Source: Comamonadaceae bacterium
GTDB taxonomy: Bacteria > Pseudomonadota > Gammaproteobacteria > Burkholderiales > Burkholderiaceae_C
Length of the DNA stretch: 64,000 nucleotides
Direction: 5' to 3'
Assembly (NCBI GenBank): GCA_009996515.1
Contig: JAACZV010000016.1
Location: 1-64,000 of the forward strand
Made by a program: the position numbers and the translations under genes. The notes under the pieces are model-generated. The model was given only the letters and a program-made list of their open reading frames with translations. It searched no databases and was not told the DNA's origin. Below, piece by piece: positions 26,550 to 35,665 of this stretch (position 1 is the first letter of the stretch; each line of letters begins with the position of its first letter).

Positions 26550-28490
26550 ATGACGATGACAGGCACAGCCCCTCCCCTCCTGCTCGCCGGCGCGCTGCTG
26601 CTGGCCACCGCCGCGAGCGCGGCCGACGGCGATGCCGTATTGCAGGCCTGGCCGGCCCGCCAGCCCCGGCGCGATGCCGCGCTGGAGGCACGCGTGGAGG
26701 CCGCGCTGAAGGGCTTGAGCCTGCGCCAGAAGATCGGCCAGATGACCCAGCCCGAGATCCGCGCCATCACGCCGGACGAGGTGCGCGACCACGCCATAGG
26801 CACGGTGCTGAACGGCGGCGGCGGCTGGCCCGGGCAGGACCGCGCGGCCACGCCGGCACAGTGGCGCGCGCTGTCGGAGCAGTTCCAGGCCGCGGCCCTG
26901 CAGGCCACGCCGGGCATCCCGCTACTCTGGGGCACCGACGCCGTGCACGGCCACAACAACGTGCGCGGCGCGACGCTGTTCCCGCACAACATCGCGCTGG
27001 GCGCGACGCGCGACACCGAGCTGGTGCGCGACATCGGCCGCGCCACCGCCCGCGCCGTGCGCGCCTCGGGCCTGCACTGGGCCTTCGCGCCCACGCTGGC
27101 CGTCGTGCAGGACGTGCGCTGGGGCCGCACCTACGAGAGCTACGGCGCCGATCCGGCGCTGGTGCGGCAGCTGGGCCAGGCCGCCGTCGAGGGCCTGCAG
27201 GAGGGCCTGAAGGACGGGCGCGGCGTGCTCGCGACGGCCAAGCACTATGTCGCCGACGGCGGCACGCGCCGCGGCATCGACCAGGGCGTGGCCCAGGCCA
27301 CGCCGGCCGAGCTGGCCCGCGTCCACGGCGCCGGCTACCTCGGCGCGCTCGATGCCGGCGTGCTGACCGTCATGGCCTCGTTCAGCAGCTGGACCGACAG
27401 CGCGGCCTATGTCGAGCACGGCAAGATGCACGGCAACCGGCAGCTGCTGACCGGCGTGCTCAAAGAACGCCTGGCCTTCGACGGGCTGGTCGTCAGCGAC
27501 TGGGACGGCATCGGCCAGCTGCCGGGCTGCACGCCCGAGGACTGCCCGGCCGCCATCAATGCCGGCATCGACGTCGTCATGGTGCCCTTCCACTGGAAGC
27601 CCTTCATCGCCAACACGCTGCGCGCCGTCGAGCAGGGTCGCATCCCGATGGCCCGCATCGACGACGCGGTGCGCCGCATCCTGCGCGTGAAGTTCAGCCT
27701 GGCGATGCCGACACCGGTGCCCGCCACCGTCGATGCGCTGCAGGCGCCGGAACTGGCCCGCCGCGCGGTGCGCGAATCGCTGGTGCTGCTCAAGCACCGG
27801 CCGGGGCTGCTGCCGCTGCAGCCAAGCGCGCGCCTGCTGGTGGTGGGCGCCGCGGCCGACAGCCTGGCCCACCAGAGCGGCGGCTGGAGCGTGACCTGGC
27901 AGGGCCGCGACACGACCAACGCCGACTACCCGCAGGGCACCACGCTGCTGGCCGCGCTGCGCCAGCGCCTGGGCCAGGCCCGGGTGGTCTACGACGCCGA
28001 CGGCAGCCGGCACGACCCCAGGGACTTCGACGCCGTCGTCGCCGTGCTGGCCGAGACGCCCTATGCCGAGGGCGAGGGCGATGTGCGCATCACCGAGAAC
28101 CTGCGCCACAGCCGCCGCCATCCGCAGGACGCGGCGGTGCTGCAGCGCGTCGCCGGCCGCGGTGCGCCGGTGGTCACGCTGCTGTACTCCGGCCGGCCGC
28201 TGTACGTGAACGACCTGGCCAACCAGAGCGACGCCTTCATCGCCGCCTGGCAGCCCGGCAGCGAGGGCGCGGGCATGGCCGACCTGCTCGTCGCGCCGGC
28301 CGACGGCAGGCCCTGGCCCGGCTTCCGCGGACGCCTGTCCTTCCCCTGGCCGGCCGGCCCCTGCCAGTTCAGCGTCCGCGAGGCCAGGCCCTGGTGGCCC
28401 GTCGGTGGCGGCTTGAGCGGCAAGGAAGCCAAGGCCGACGGCAAGCCCCTGCCCGAACCGGCCGACCCGCAACCCATCTGCCCCTTGTGA
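26550..28490 (+). CDS. Secreted GH3 beta-glucosidase
   Basis: The 646-residue enzyme has a signal peptide (residues 1-25, ending ASAAD) and the two-domain GH3 fold. The first domain carries the substrate-binding KH (ATAKHYVADG), GTDAVHGHNNV and the nucleophile D317 in VVSDWDG. The second domain begins near residue 410 (RRAVRESLVLLKHRPGLLPL) and contains YAEGEGD, the usual region around the acid/base. The C-terminal fibronectin-like domain seen in many GH3 enzymes appears absent. It would release glucose from beta-glucan oligomers in the periplasm. An upstream TTG reading is rejected because it lacks a signal peptide at its start. Confidence 0.93.
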   Translation: MTMTGTAPPLLLAGALLLATAASAADGDAVLQAWPARQPRRDAALEARVEAALKGLSLRQKIGQMTQPEIRAITPDEVRDHAIGTVLNGGGGWPGQDRAATPAQWRALSEQFQAAALQATPGIPLLWGTDAVHGHNNVRGATLFPHNIALGATRDTELVRDIGRATARAVRASGLHWAFAPTLAVVQDVRWGRTYESYGADPALVRQLGQAAVEGLQEGLKDGRGVLATAKHYVADGGTRRGIDQGVAQATPAELARVHGAGYLGALDAGVLTVMASFSSWTDSAAYVEHGKMHGNRQLLTGVLKERLAFDGLVVSDWDGIGQLPGCTPEDCPAAINAGIDVVMVPFHWKPFIANTLRAVEQGRIPMARIDDAVRRILRVKFSLAMPTPVPATVDALQAPELARRAVRESLVLLKHRPGLLPLQPSARLLVVGAAADSLAHQSGGWSVTWQGRDTTNADYPQGTTLLAALRQRLGQARVVYDADGSRHDPRDFDAVVAVLAETPYAEGEGDVRITENLRHSRRHPQDAAVLQRVAGRGAPVVTLLYSGRPLYVNDLANQSDAFIAAWQPGSEGAGMADLLVAPADGRPWPGFRGRLSFPWPAGPCQFSVREARPWWPVGGGLSGKEAKADGKPLPEPADPQPICPL

Positions 28491-28516
28491 TTCAATCCGC
28501 CGCTGGCAGCCGGGAC

Positions 28517-28552
28517 GGGCCGGCTCGAGGGCGGCCCGGCGCTCGGCCCGCA
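28517..28552. repeat. GC-rich intergenic repeat, copy 1 (second copy at 45826-45861)
   Basis: This 36-base stretch before the lacI-type gene is nearly the same as 45826-45861. The shared core is GCGGCCCGGCGCTCGGCCCGC, interrupted here only by small changes further left (CTCGAGG against CTAGGGA). Both copies are intergenic. The sequence contains overlapping GGGCC palindromes that could fold into a hairpin. Confidence 0.7.
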
Positions 28553-28581
28553 GATTCCAACGAGAGCGACGCGCGGAACGA

Positions 28582-29601
28582 ATGGCAACGATCAAGGACG
28601 TGGCGAGGCTGGCCGGCGTGGGCGTGGGCACCGCATCGCGCGTCATCAGCGGCAACGGTTCCGTCGCGCCGGCCACGGCGGAGCGGGTGCGCAAGGTCAT
28701 CGCGCAGCTGAAGTTCAGGCCCTCGCACACGGCGCGCGCGCTGGGCGCGGGCACGTCCAAGCTGATCGGCGTCTACATCCCCTTCCTGCGCGGCACCTAC
28801 TACACGCCCATCCTGCGCGTCATCGACACGGTGCTGCGCACCCAGGGCCTGCACATGGTGGTGGCCTTCGGCGAGGGGCTGGAGGACGAGCGCGTCGAGA
28901 CCAACGACGGCATGCGCTTCCTGCTGGACCGCGACTGCGACGGCCTCATCGTGCTGTCCAACGCGCTGCAGGACGGGGACCTGAAGGCGCTGGGCCCCGC
29001 GGCCCGTCAGGTCGTCGTGCTGAACCGCCACTTCGACCGCATCAAGGAGCAGTGCTTCACGGCCGACCACGTGCAGGGCGGCGTGCAGGCCGCGCGCGCG
29101 CTGCTGCAGCACAAGCACAAGGACATCGCCGTCGTCTCCGGCCCCAGCACCTCGCCCGACAACGTCGCCCGCCTGGCCGGCTTCATGGGCGAGCTGGCGC
29201 TGCGCGGGCTGGACCCGTCCAAAGTGCTGAGCCTGCCCGGCGATTTCTCCAACCAGGCCGGCTGGGACGCGGCCGACGCGCTGCTGCAGCGCAAGCGCCT
29301 GCCCACCGCCGTGTTCTGCGCCAACGACGAGATGGCCATCGGCCTGCTGGCGCATTTCCAGGAGCGCGGCGTGTCGGTGCCGCGCGATGTCTCCGTGCTG
29401 GGCTATGACGACTCGCCCAGCGCCGCGTTCGCCGCGCCGCGCCTGACCTCGGTGCACATCCCCAGCCACGAGGTCACGCTGGCCGGCCTGCACTGGCTGC
29501 TGAACCGCTGCTACGGCCTGGCGCTGCCGGTGACGCGGCAGTTCGACATCTCGGTCAGCTGGCGTGCCTCGGTGGCGGCGCCGCCGCCGCGCAAGCGGTG
29601 A
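28582..29601 (+). CDS. LacI-family transcriptional regulator of the glycan locus
   Basis: The 339-residue repressor has an N-terminal helix-turn-helix (ATIKDVARLAGVGVGTASRV) and a hinge near residue 50. A periplasmic-binding-like effector domain follows, with typical LIGVYIPFLRG, CDGLIVLS, FCANDEMAIGLL and SVLGYDDS. It lies just after GH3 on the same strand. The perfect operator in the divergent promoter region is its probable target. The effector is likely a sugar released by the locus's glycosidases. The preceding 91-base gap contains the repeat described above. Confidence 0.93.
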   Translation: MATIKDVARLAGVGVGTASRVISGNGSVAPATAERVRKVIAQLKFRPSHTARALGAGTSKLIGVYIPFLRGTYYTPILRVIDTVLRTQGLHMVVAFGEGLEDERVETNDGMRFLLDRDCDGLIVLSNALQDGDLKALGPAARQVVVLNRHFDRIKEQCFTADHVQGGVQAARALLQHKHKDIAVVSGPSTSPDNVARLAGFMGELALRGLDPSKVLSLPGDFSNQAGWDAADALLQRKRLPTAVFCANDEMAIGLLAHFQERGVSVPRDVSVLGYDDSPSAAFAAPRLTSVHIPSHEVTLAGLHWLLNRCYGLALPVTRQFDISVSWRASVAAPPPRKR

Positions 29602-29633
29602 CAATCTAGGCCGAACTAGGCTTGCGCTTGAAC

Positions 29634-30917
29634 ATGTCCCATCGCGTCCTGACCGGCATCACCACGACCGGCACCCTGCACCTCGGCAACTACGTCGGCG
29701 CCATCCGCCCCGCCATCGCCGCCAGCCGCGCGCCCGGCGTGGAGAGCTTCTTCTTCATGGCCGACTTCCACGCGCTGATCAAGTGCGACGACCCCGACCG
29801 GGTCGCCCGCTCCAGCCGCGCCATCGCCGCCACCTGGCTGGCCGCCGGCCTGGACCCCGAGCGCGTCACCTTCTACCGCCAGAGCGACATCCCCGAGATC
29901 CCCGAGCTGACCTGGCTGCTGAGCTGCGTCACCGCCAAGGGCCTGATGAACCGGGCGCACGCCTACAAGGCCGCGGTGGACGCGGCGACGGCCGCCGGCG
30001 AGGAGCCGGACGCCAACGTCACGATGGGCCTGTTCAGCTACCCGGTGCTGATGGCGGCCGACATCCTGATGTTCAACGCGCACAAGGTGCCCGTCGGCAA
30101 GGACCAGGTCCAGCACATCGAGATGGCGCGCGACGTCGCCCAGCGCTTCAACCACCTGTTCGGCCGCGGCCAGGAGCTGTTCACGCTGCCCGAGGCGCAG
30201 GTGGACGCCGAGATGGAGCTGCTGCCCGGCCTGGACGGCCGCAAGATGAGCAAGAGCTATGACAACGTCATCCCGCTCTTCGAGGGCGGCAGCGCGGCGC
30301 TGCAGCACGCAGTGGCGCGCATCGTCACCGACTCCAGGCTGCCCGGCGAGCCCAAGGATCCCGAGGGCCAGGCGCTGGTCACCATCTACGACGCCTTCGC
30401 GACGCCCGAGCAGCGCGCCGCCTTCCGCGCGGCGCTGCGCCAGGGCCTCGCCTGGGGCGAGGCCAAGCAGCAGCTGGTCGCGCTGATCGAGGCCCAGATC
30501 GGCCCCATGCGCGAGCGCTATGCCGAGCTGATGGCCCACCCCGAGCAGCTGGAGGCCACGCTGCAGGCCGGCGCCGCCAAGGCACGCGCCATCGCCGTGC
30601 CGCTGCTGAAGCAGCTGCGTGCCGCCGTCGGCCTGCGGCCCTACACGGACACGGCGACGACCGCCGCCGCCAAAGCCGAGAAAGCCGCCCTGCCCGTCTT
30701 CAAGCAGTACCGCGAAGCCGACGGCAAGTTCTACTTCAAGCTGCTGTCGGCCGGCGGCGAGCTGCTGCTGCAGAGCCAGGGCTTCGAGCAGGGCCGCGAG
30801 GCCGGCCAGTGGGTGGCGCGGCTCAAGCGCGAAGGCCTGGTGGCCGACGCCCCCGTGCAGCGCGAGGCCGGCGACGCCGACATCGCCGCGGCGCTGGCGG
30901 CCTTCCGAGAGGACTGA
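29634..30917 (+). CDS. trpS: Tryptophanyl-tRNA synthetase with C-terminal extension
   Basis: The 427-residue class I synthetase charges tRNA-Trp. The HIGH-type motif is GTLHLGNY (residues 13-20) and KMSKS is at 204-208; the catalytic core ends near residue 340. Standard bacterial TrpS has about 330-340 residues, so this one is about 90 longer. The tail contains [17 protein letters not shown] followed by [18 protein letters not shown], which looks like a YegP/DUF1508-type beta-rich module. I recall similar tails in other Burkholderiales TrpS proteins. The ATG at 29634 is chosen because it puts the first beta strand at the N-terminus. Confidence 0.94.
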   Translation: MSHRVLTGITTTGTLHLGNYVGAIRPAIAASRAPGVESFFFMADFHALIKCDDPDRVARSSRAIAATWLAAGLDPERVTFYRQSDIPEIPELTWLLSCVTAKGLMNRAHAYKAAVDAATAAGEEPDANVTMGLFSYPVLMAADILMFNAHKVPVGKDQVQHIEMARDVAQRFNHLFGRGQELFTLPEAQVDAEMELLPGLDGRKMSKSYDNVIPLFEGGSAALQHAVARIVTDSRLPGEPKDPEGQALVTIYDAFATPEQRAAFRAALRQGLAWGEAKQQLVALIEAQIGPMRERYAELMAHPEQLEATLQAGAAKARAIAVPLLKQLRAAVGLRPYTDTATTAAAKAEKAALPVFKQYREADGKFYFKLLSAGGELLLQSQGFEQGREAGQWVARLKREGLVADAPVQREAGDADIAAALAAFRED

Positions 30918-30946
30918 GCCCCCCCGGCGCAAGGTGTTTTCCCGTA

Positions 30947-30984
30947 GGAGCCGCCCGTGGGCGCGCGGTTAACTTTGCGGCTCC
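30947..30984. repeat. Short inverted repeat in the leader of the acyl-CoA ligase gene
   Basis: GGAGCCGC (30947-30954) pairs with GCGGCTCC (30977-30984). The loop begins with a small CGCCCGTGGGCG hairpin. No T-run follows on either strand, so this is not an intrinsic terminator. It lies 26 bases before the ATG and could influence translation. Confidence 0.5.
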
Positions 30985-31010
30985 CTAAAAAAGACCCCAG
31001 GAGACACCGC

Positions 31011-32705
31011 ATGGCCACCATCGCCACCGACCAGCTCGCGCTGCAACGCCTCTACCACTGGGAGCGCACGGCCGGCTCTGACGTGACGTTGACGCAACCC
31101 ATGGGCGCGGGCCAGCTCAAGGACTTCACCTGGGCCCAGATCGGCGACCAGGTGCGCCGCATGGCGGCCTATCTGAAGGCCAGGGGCGCGGCCGAGGGCT
31201 GGCCGGCCGATGCCAAGGTGGCCATCCTGTCCAAGAACTGCGCCTGGTGGCTGATGAGCGACCTCGCCATCTGGATGGCCGGTTATGTCTCCGTGCCGCT
31301 GTACCCGACGCTGGCGGCCGAGACCATCACGCAGATCCTCACCCACAGCGAGACGCGTTTCATCTTCATCGGCAAGCTGGACGGCTGGGAGGGCATGAAG
31401 CCCGGCGTGCCGGCCGGCCTGCCCGGTGCCAGCTATGCGCTGTCGCCCGGCGATGTGAAGCAGGCCTACGAGGACTGGGACGCCATCTGCGCCCGCACCG
31501 AGCCGCTGCCTGGCGAGCCCACGCGCGGTGCCGACGAGCTCTGCACGCTGATCTACACCTCGGGCACCACCGGCCTGCCCAAGGGCGTCATGCACAACTT
31601 CGGCGCCTTCGCCTGGGCCGTGAACGCGGGCCTTAAGCGCATCCCGCTGACGGAGCGCGACCGCATGCTGTCCTATCTGCCACTGGCCCATGTGGTGGAG
31701 CGCACGCTGGTGGAGCATGGCTGGCTGGCCACCGGCATGAAGGTCTATTTCGCCGAGTCGCTGGACACCTTCGCGGCCGACCTGCAGCGCGCGCTGCCGA
31801 CGGTGTTCTTCAGCGTGCCGCGGCTGTGGGTCAAGTTCCAGCAGGGCGTGCAGGCCAAGATGCCGCAGCACAAGCTGGACAAGCTGCTGCGCCTGCCCCT
31901 CATCGGCGGCCTGGTGCGCAGGAAGGTGCTCAAGGCCCTGGGCCTGAACCACTGCCATTTCGCGGCCGGCGGCGCCGCGCCCATGCCGGTGGCGCTGCTG
32001 GAGTGGTATGCCACGCTGGGCCTGCACATCAACGAGGGCTATGGCATGACCGAGAACCTGGCCCTGTCCCACCTGACCGTGCCGGGCAAGAACCAGCGCG
32101 GCACCGTGGGCCCGGCCTATGACGGCGTGGAGGTGCGCATAGACCCGGACAGCGGCGAGCTGCAGATGCGCAGCCCGGCCGTGATGCTGGGCTACTACAA
32201 GGCGCCGGAGCAGACGCGCGACACCTTCACCGAGGACGGCTGGCTGCGCACCGGCGACAAGGCCAGCCAGGACCCGGACGGCTGCGTGCGCATCACCGGC
32301 CGCGTGAAGGACTTGTTCAAGACCAGCAAGGGCAAGTACGTGGCCCCCGCGCCCATCGAGGACAGGCTGGGCATGAACCCCAACATCGAGGCCTGCTGCG
32401 TGGCCGGCGCCAACCTGAGTCAGCCGCTGGGCATCGCGATGCTGTCGCCGCAGGGCCTGCAGCGTGCCACCAGCGATGCGGCCGGGCTGCAGGCCGAGCT
32501 GACCCGGCACCTGGACGAGGTCAACGCCCGCCTGGATCCGCACGAGCAGCTCGACACGCTGGTGCTGATCAAGACGCCCTGGACCGTGGACAACGGCTTC
32601 ATCACGCCTACCTTCAAGGTCAAGCGCAACCGCATCGAGGAGGTCTACGCGGGCCAGTTCGATGCGTGGGCCGCCAAGCGCAGCAAGGTCCAGTTCGGGG
32701 ACTGA
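31011..32705 (+). CDS. Long-chain acyl-CoA synthetase (AMP-binding)
   Basis: The 564-residue enzyme belongs to the ANL adenylating family and would activate a fatty acid with ATP and CoA. The phosphate-binding motif is LIYTSGTTGLPKGVMHN. The acyl-adenylate motif is YGMTEN, with GYYK and DGWLRTGDKA following, and a KDLFKTSKGKYVAP segment marks the C-terminal domain hinge. It resembles FadD15/ACSL-type ligases, which have a long insertion before the YGMTE motif. The start at 31011 is preceded by CAGGAGA. Its chain-length specificity cannot be read. Confidence 0.9.
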   Translation: MATIATDQLALQRLYHWERTAGSDVTLTQPMGAGQLKDFTWAQIGDQVRRMAAYLKARGAAEGWPADAKVAILSKNCAWWLMSDLAIWMAGYVSVPLYPTLAAETITQILTHSETRFIFIGKLDGWEGMKPGVPAGLPGASYALSPGDVKQAYEDWDAICARTEPLPGEPTRGADELCTLIYTSGTTGLPKGVMHNFGAFAWAVNAGLKRIPLTERDRMLSYLPLAHVVERTLVEHGWLATGMKVYFAESLDTFAADLQRALPTVFFSVPRLWVKFQQGVQAKMPQHKLDKLLRLPLIGGLVRRKVLKALGLNHCHFAAGGAAPMPVALLEWYATLGLHINEGYGMTENLALSHLTVPGKNQRGTVGPAYDGVEVRIDPDSGELQMRSPAVMLGYYKAPEQTRDTFTEDGWLRTGDKASQDPDGCVRITGRVKDLFKTSKGKYVAPAPIEDRLGMNPNIEACCVAGANLSQPLGIAMLSPQGLQRATSDAAGLQAELTRHLDEVNARLDPHEQLDTLVLIKTPWTVDNGFITPTFKVKRNRIEEVYAGQFDAWAAKRSKVQFGD

Positions 32706-32716
32706 GTGAGCACCGA

Positions 32717-32738
32717 GGACAAGCCCTGCGGCTTGTCC
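32717..32738. repeat. Hairpin between convergent genes
   Basis: GGACAAGCC (32717-32725) and GGCTTGTCC (32730-32738) form a perfect 9-base stem around CTGC. Outer GAGC/GCTC bases could extend it imperfectly. It lies between the convergent acyl-CoA ligase and beta-propeller genes. There is no T-run on either strand, so factor-independent termination is doubtful. Confidence 0.6.
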
Positions 32739-32793
32739 GACGGCTCACAAGAGACAGCCGGCATGCAGGCCGGCCGTCTTGGCCAGGTGCCCC

Positions 32794-34398
32794 TCAGTCC
32801 GGCACCGTGAAGGCGTACAGCTTGTGGTTCGGCGTGCCGAAGCCGAAGTTGCTGTAGCCCGAGCCCCAGTAGAGCGTACCGTCCGCGATGGCCGCCCCGG
32901 ACAGGCAGGAGCCGCCGCTGGGATAGCTCCATAGGACGGCGCCGGTCGCGCCGTTGAGGGCGTACATGCGGCCGCTGGCGTCCAGCGAGCAGCCGTAGAC
33001 GACGCCATTGGCCGTCGTCACCGGCCCGGCCGGGCCGCCGCCGAAGCCTCCTGGAGCCAGCGGGTCTATCGTCTGCCACAGCATCTGGCCGGTCATGGCA
33101 TCCAGCCCGAACCAGGCGCCGCGCGTCGTTGGCGCGCCCCCCGCCGGCTGCCAGGGGATCTGGTTGCTGTTGGCATTGGCCGTGTAAACACGCACACCAT
33201 CGGTCGCCGAGCCCCATTGCAGGCCGCCGGCAGTGCCGCCCGGCCCGGCCTGCGTGACCCAGAGGACGGCGCCGGTGTCCGGGTTCAGCGCCCAGTACTG
33301 GCCGCTCTTCTGGCCGACGCCCAGCAGGTCGACCGTCCGGCCCGTGGCGGACCGGGACTTGAACAGCGCGGGAGCCTGACCGAAGTCATAGTCGGGACCA
33401 GCCGGCGAGGGACAGTTGCTGCCGTCGCCGATGAAGGGGATGCAGTCCACCGTCCAGGCGTCGTAGGGAATGGCCCGCGTCGCCCAGCGGATGGCACCAG
33501 TCTTCATGTCCACGGCCAGCACGCTGTCGAAATGGTCGTCCGCCGCCAGGCAGGCGGACTTGGCTGCGGGATCCGCCCCGGCCGCGGCGACGCAGGCCAG
33601 CACGGGCGGCGGCACCGAATAGTTGTTGCCCGTCGCCACATAGACGGCGCCACGCTGGGTATCGATGGCCGGCGAGCTTCCCCAGACCGCGTTACCGGTG
33701 TAGCCGGGCGGCGCCGTCATCGTCTTCCAGCGGATGGCACCCGTCTTCAGATCCAGGGCCAACAGGCTGCCGCGGAAGGACAGTTGGTAGCCCGGTACGA
33801 AGGCGGCCAACGCCTCCTCCTGCGAGGCCACGCCGACGAACACCTGGTCGCCATGGATGGTGGCCGACTGCGTAATGATGGCCGCAATGTGCGGGTCGGC
33901 CTGGGTGCTCCAGACCAGGGCGCCGGTGGCCTTGTCGAAGGCCAGCACACGAGCCCCCGGGCCGCCGCCCGACAAGATGGAACCCTGGGTGCCGATGACG
34001 ACCTTGTCATCGCTGAGCGCCGGCGTGGCGCGCGCCTTGTCGCGCGGAATGCCCGTCACCGTGGGCAGATAGACCTGCCAGCGGACGCTGCCGTTGCTGC
34101 GGTTGACGGCATACAGCCAGCCCGCCCAGTCAGGGACATAGACGGTGTCGGCGTCGACGGCGGGTGTGGCGGACACGTCGCCGGCCGTCACCAGCGCCCA
34201 TTTGACGGTCAGCTTGTCGACGTTGCCGATGCCGAGCCGGCGCTCGGACGGCTGGCTGCGCGTGTTCTGGCGGTCGCCCCCCGCATTGCTCCATTCACTG
34301 CCCTGCGCCGCTGCAGCGACCAGCGGCACGGCCATCGCCACCGCCGCCAGCAGGGTGCGCCGCGGCGCGGTCCGCTCTCGAAACCAGGTCGTCTTCAT
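32794..34398 (-). CDS. Secreted PQQ-type beta-propeller protein, similar to polyvinyl-alcohol dehydrogenase
   Basis: The 534-residue protein has a twin-arginine-like signal (RTAPRRTLLAAVAMAV) and repeated propeller blades of the PQQ-dehydrogenase type. Blade motifs such as KTGAIRWKT, DKATGALVWST, NPDTGAVLWVTQ and NGATGAVLWSY recur about every 50-70 residues. The arrangement, including GGLQWGSATDGVRVY, resembles the quinoprotein part of polyvinyl-alcohol dehydrogenase. No CXXCH heme site is present, so electrons would have to leave through a separate cytochrome. The true substrate is unknown and PQQ binding itself is inferred. Confidence 0.8.
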   Translation of the reverse strand: MKTTWFRERTAPRRTLLAAVAMAVPLVAAAAQGSEWSNAGGDRQNTRSQPSERRLGIGNVDKLTVKWALVTAGDVSATPAVDADTVYVPDWAGWLYAVNRSNGSVRWQVYLPTVTGIPRDKARATPALSDDKVVIGTQGSILSGGGPGARVLAFDKATGALVWSTQADPHIAAIITQSATIHGDQVFVGVASQEEALAAFVPGYQLSFRGSLLALDLKTGAIRWKTMTAPPGYTGNAVWGSSPAIDTQRGAVYVATGNNYSVPPPVLACVAAAGADPAAKSACLAADDHFDSVLAVDMKTGAIRWATRAIPYDAWTVDCIPFIGDGSNCPSPAGPDYDFGQAPALFKSRSATGRTVDLLGVGQKSGQYWALNPDTGAVLWVTQAGPGGTAGGLQWGSATDGVRVYTANANSNQIPWQPAGGAPTTRGAWFGLDAMTGQMLWQTIDPLAPGGFGGGPAGPVTTANGVVYGCSLDASGRMYALNGATGAVLWSYPSGGSCLSGAAIADGTLYWGSGYSNFGFGTPNHKLYAFTVPD

Positions 34399-34612
34399 GG
34401 GGACACTCCGATCCTCGTCTGCGACGCCCGTTGCACGGGGCCGTGGACGGTGGGTATCGCTGGGCCCGCCACGGCAGACGCCGGGCGCCGCTCCCTCGTC
34501 GAGGATGCAGACGTCGAGGCGAAAAGGCATCAGAGGCCTGCGCCCCGGCAGCAGCATCAGGGAATACCCTTGCAAACCCCCATGCCTGATGAGGGTTTCC
34601 CCTGCATACAGG
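34399..34612. other. Gap between the LysR gene and the beta-propeller gene, with interleaved inverted repeats
   Basis: The 214-base gap carries no gene. At 34555-34598, CATCAGG pairs with CCTGATG (34555-34561 and 34585-34591). AAACCC pairs with GGGTTT (34574-34579 and 34593-34598). The two pairs interleave, so only one hairpin can form at a time. On the minus strand this sits downstream of the LysR gene and upstream of the propeller gene. Confidence 0.55.
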
Positions 34613-35518
34613 CTAGCTCCGCCAATAGTCCGCCCGCCCGTAATGGGCGCGCAGATGCTCCACCCACAGCCGCGTGCGCAGCGGCAGGTGGCGGGACTGC
34701 GCAAACACGGCGTAGATGCCGTTGGGCGGCGCGGCGAACTCGTCCAGCACGCTGACCAGGCGCCCCGCGGCGAGGTCGGCCTCCACCTCCCAGGTGCTGC
34801 GCCAGGCGATGCCCAGCCCGGCCACGCACCAGTCGTGCAGCACCTGGCCGTCGCTGCAGTCCAGCCGCCCCACCGGGCGCAGATGGTGCACGGCGCCATC
34901 GATCTGGAAGGCCCAGCCGCGCGTCTGGCTGGCCTCGGAGCTCAGCGTCAGGCAGGCATGGCGGCCCAGCTCGTCGGGATGCCTGGGCGCGCCGGCCCGC
35001 CTCAGGTAGGCGGGTGCGGCGACGCACAGCCGCCGGTTGTCGGCCAGCCGCGTGCTGACGAGGCTGGAGTCCGGCAGGTCGCCCACGCGCACCGCGCAGT
35101 CGAAGCCCTCGTGCACGATGTCGACGACGCGGTCGCTGAGGTTGAGCGACAGGCTCAGCTCCGCATGCTCGGCCAGGAAGTCCGGCACCAGCGGCGCGAC
35201 ATGGCGGCGGCCGAAGCCGGCCGGCGCCGTCACGCGCAGATGACCGCTGGCCTTCAGCCCGCCCGCGCTGACGGCGGCCTCGGCATCGGCCAGTGCGGCG
35301 ACGAGGCGCTGGCAGTCCTCCAGGAAGGACTGGCCCTCGGGCGTCAGCGTCAGCCGCCGCGTGGTGCGCAGCATCAGCTTGACGCCCAGCCGCGTCTCCA
35401 GCGCATCCAGCCGCCGGCCCATGACGGCCGGCGCCACGCCTGCGGCCTGGGCGGCGGCCGTCAGGCTCCCCTTGGCCGCGACGAGCACGAAGGACTCCAT
35501 CTGCTTGAGCTTGTCCAT
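34613..35518 (-). CDS. LysR-family transcriptional regulator
   Basis: The 301-residue regulator has an N-terminal winged helix (MESFVLVAAKGSLTAAAQAAGVAPAVMGRRLDALE) and a LysR effector-binding domain (about residues 90-295, HLRVTAPAGFGRRHVAPLV). Its sequence style is that of the LysR subgroup that often controls a divergent neighbour. The divergent gene across a 147-base gap is malate synthase G; the gene downstream on the same strand is the PQQ-type propeller protein. Either could be the target. The gap contains AT-rich TTTGCGTTTTTGTCAC near 35570. Confidence 0.9.
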   Translation of the reverse strand: MDKLKQMESFVLVAAKGSLTAAAQAAGVAPAVMGRRLDALETRLGVKLMLRTTRRLTLTPEGQSFLEDCQRLVAALADAEAAVSAGGLKASGHLRVTAPAGFGRRHVAPLVPDFLAEHAELSLSLNLSDRVVDIVHEGFDCAVRVGDLPDSSLVSTRLADNRRLCVAAPAYLRRAGAPRHPDELGRHACLTLSSEASQTRGWAFQIDGAVHHLRPVGRLDCSDGQVLHDWCVAGLGIAWRSTWEVEADLAAGRLVSVLDEFAAPPNGIYAVFAQSRHLPLRTRLWVEHLRAHYGRADYWRS

Positions 35519-35665
35519 GGCCGAATTGTGCTGGCCACCAATGCAAATCCATCGGTTTCACCAGGTATCTTTGCGTTTTTGTCACAGATGAATGACAAGC
35601 CCCGCAGCGAATCCCGACCCGCGTCGGGGCTAGATTGACGGCATCTGTTCCCGTCGGAGTCCCCC

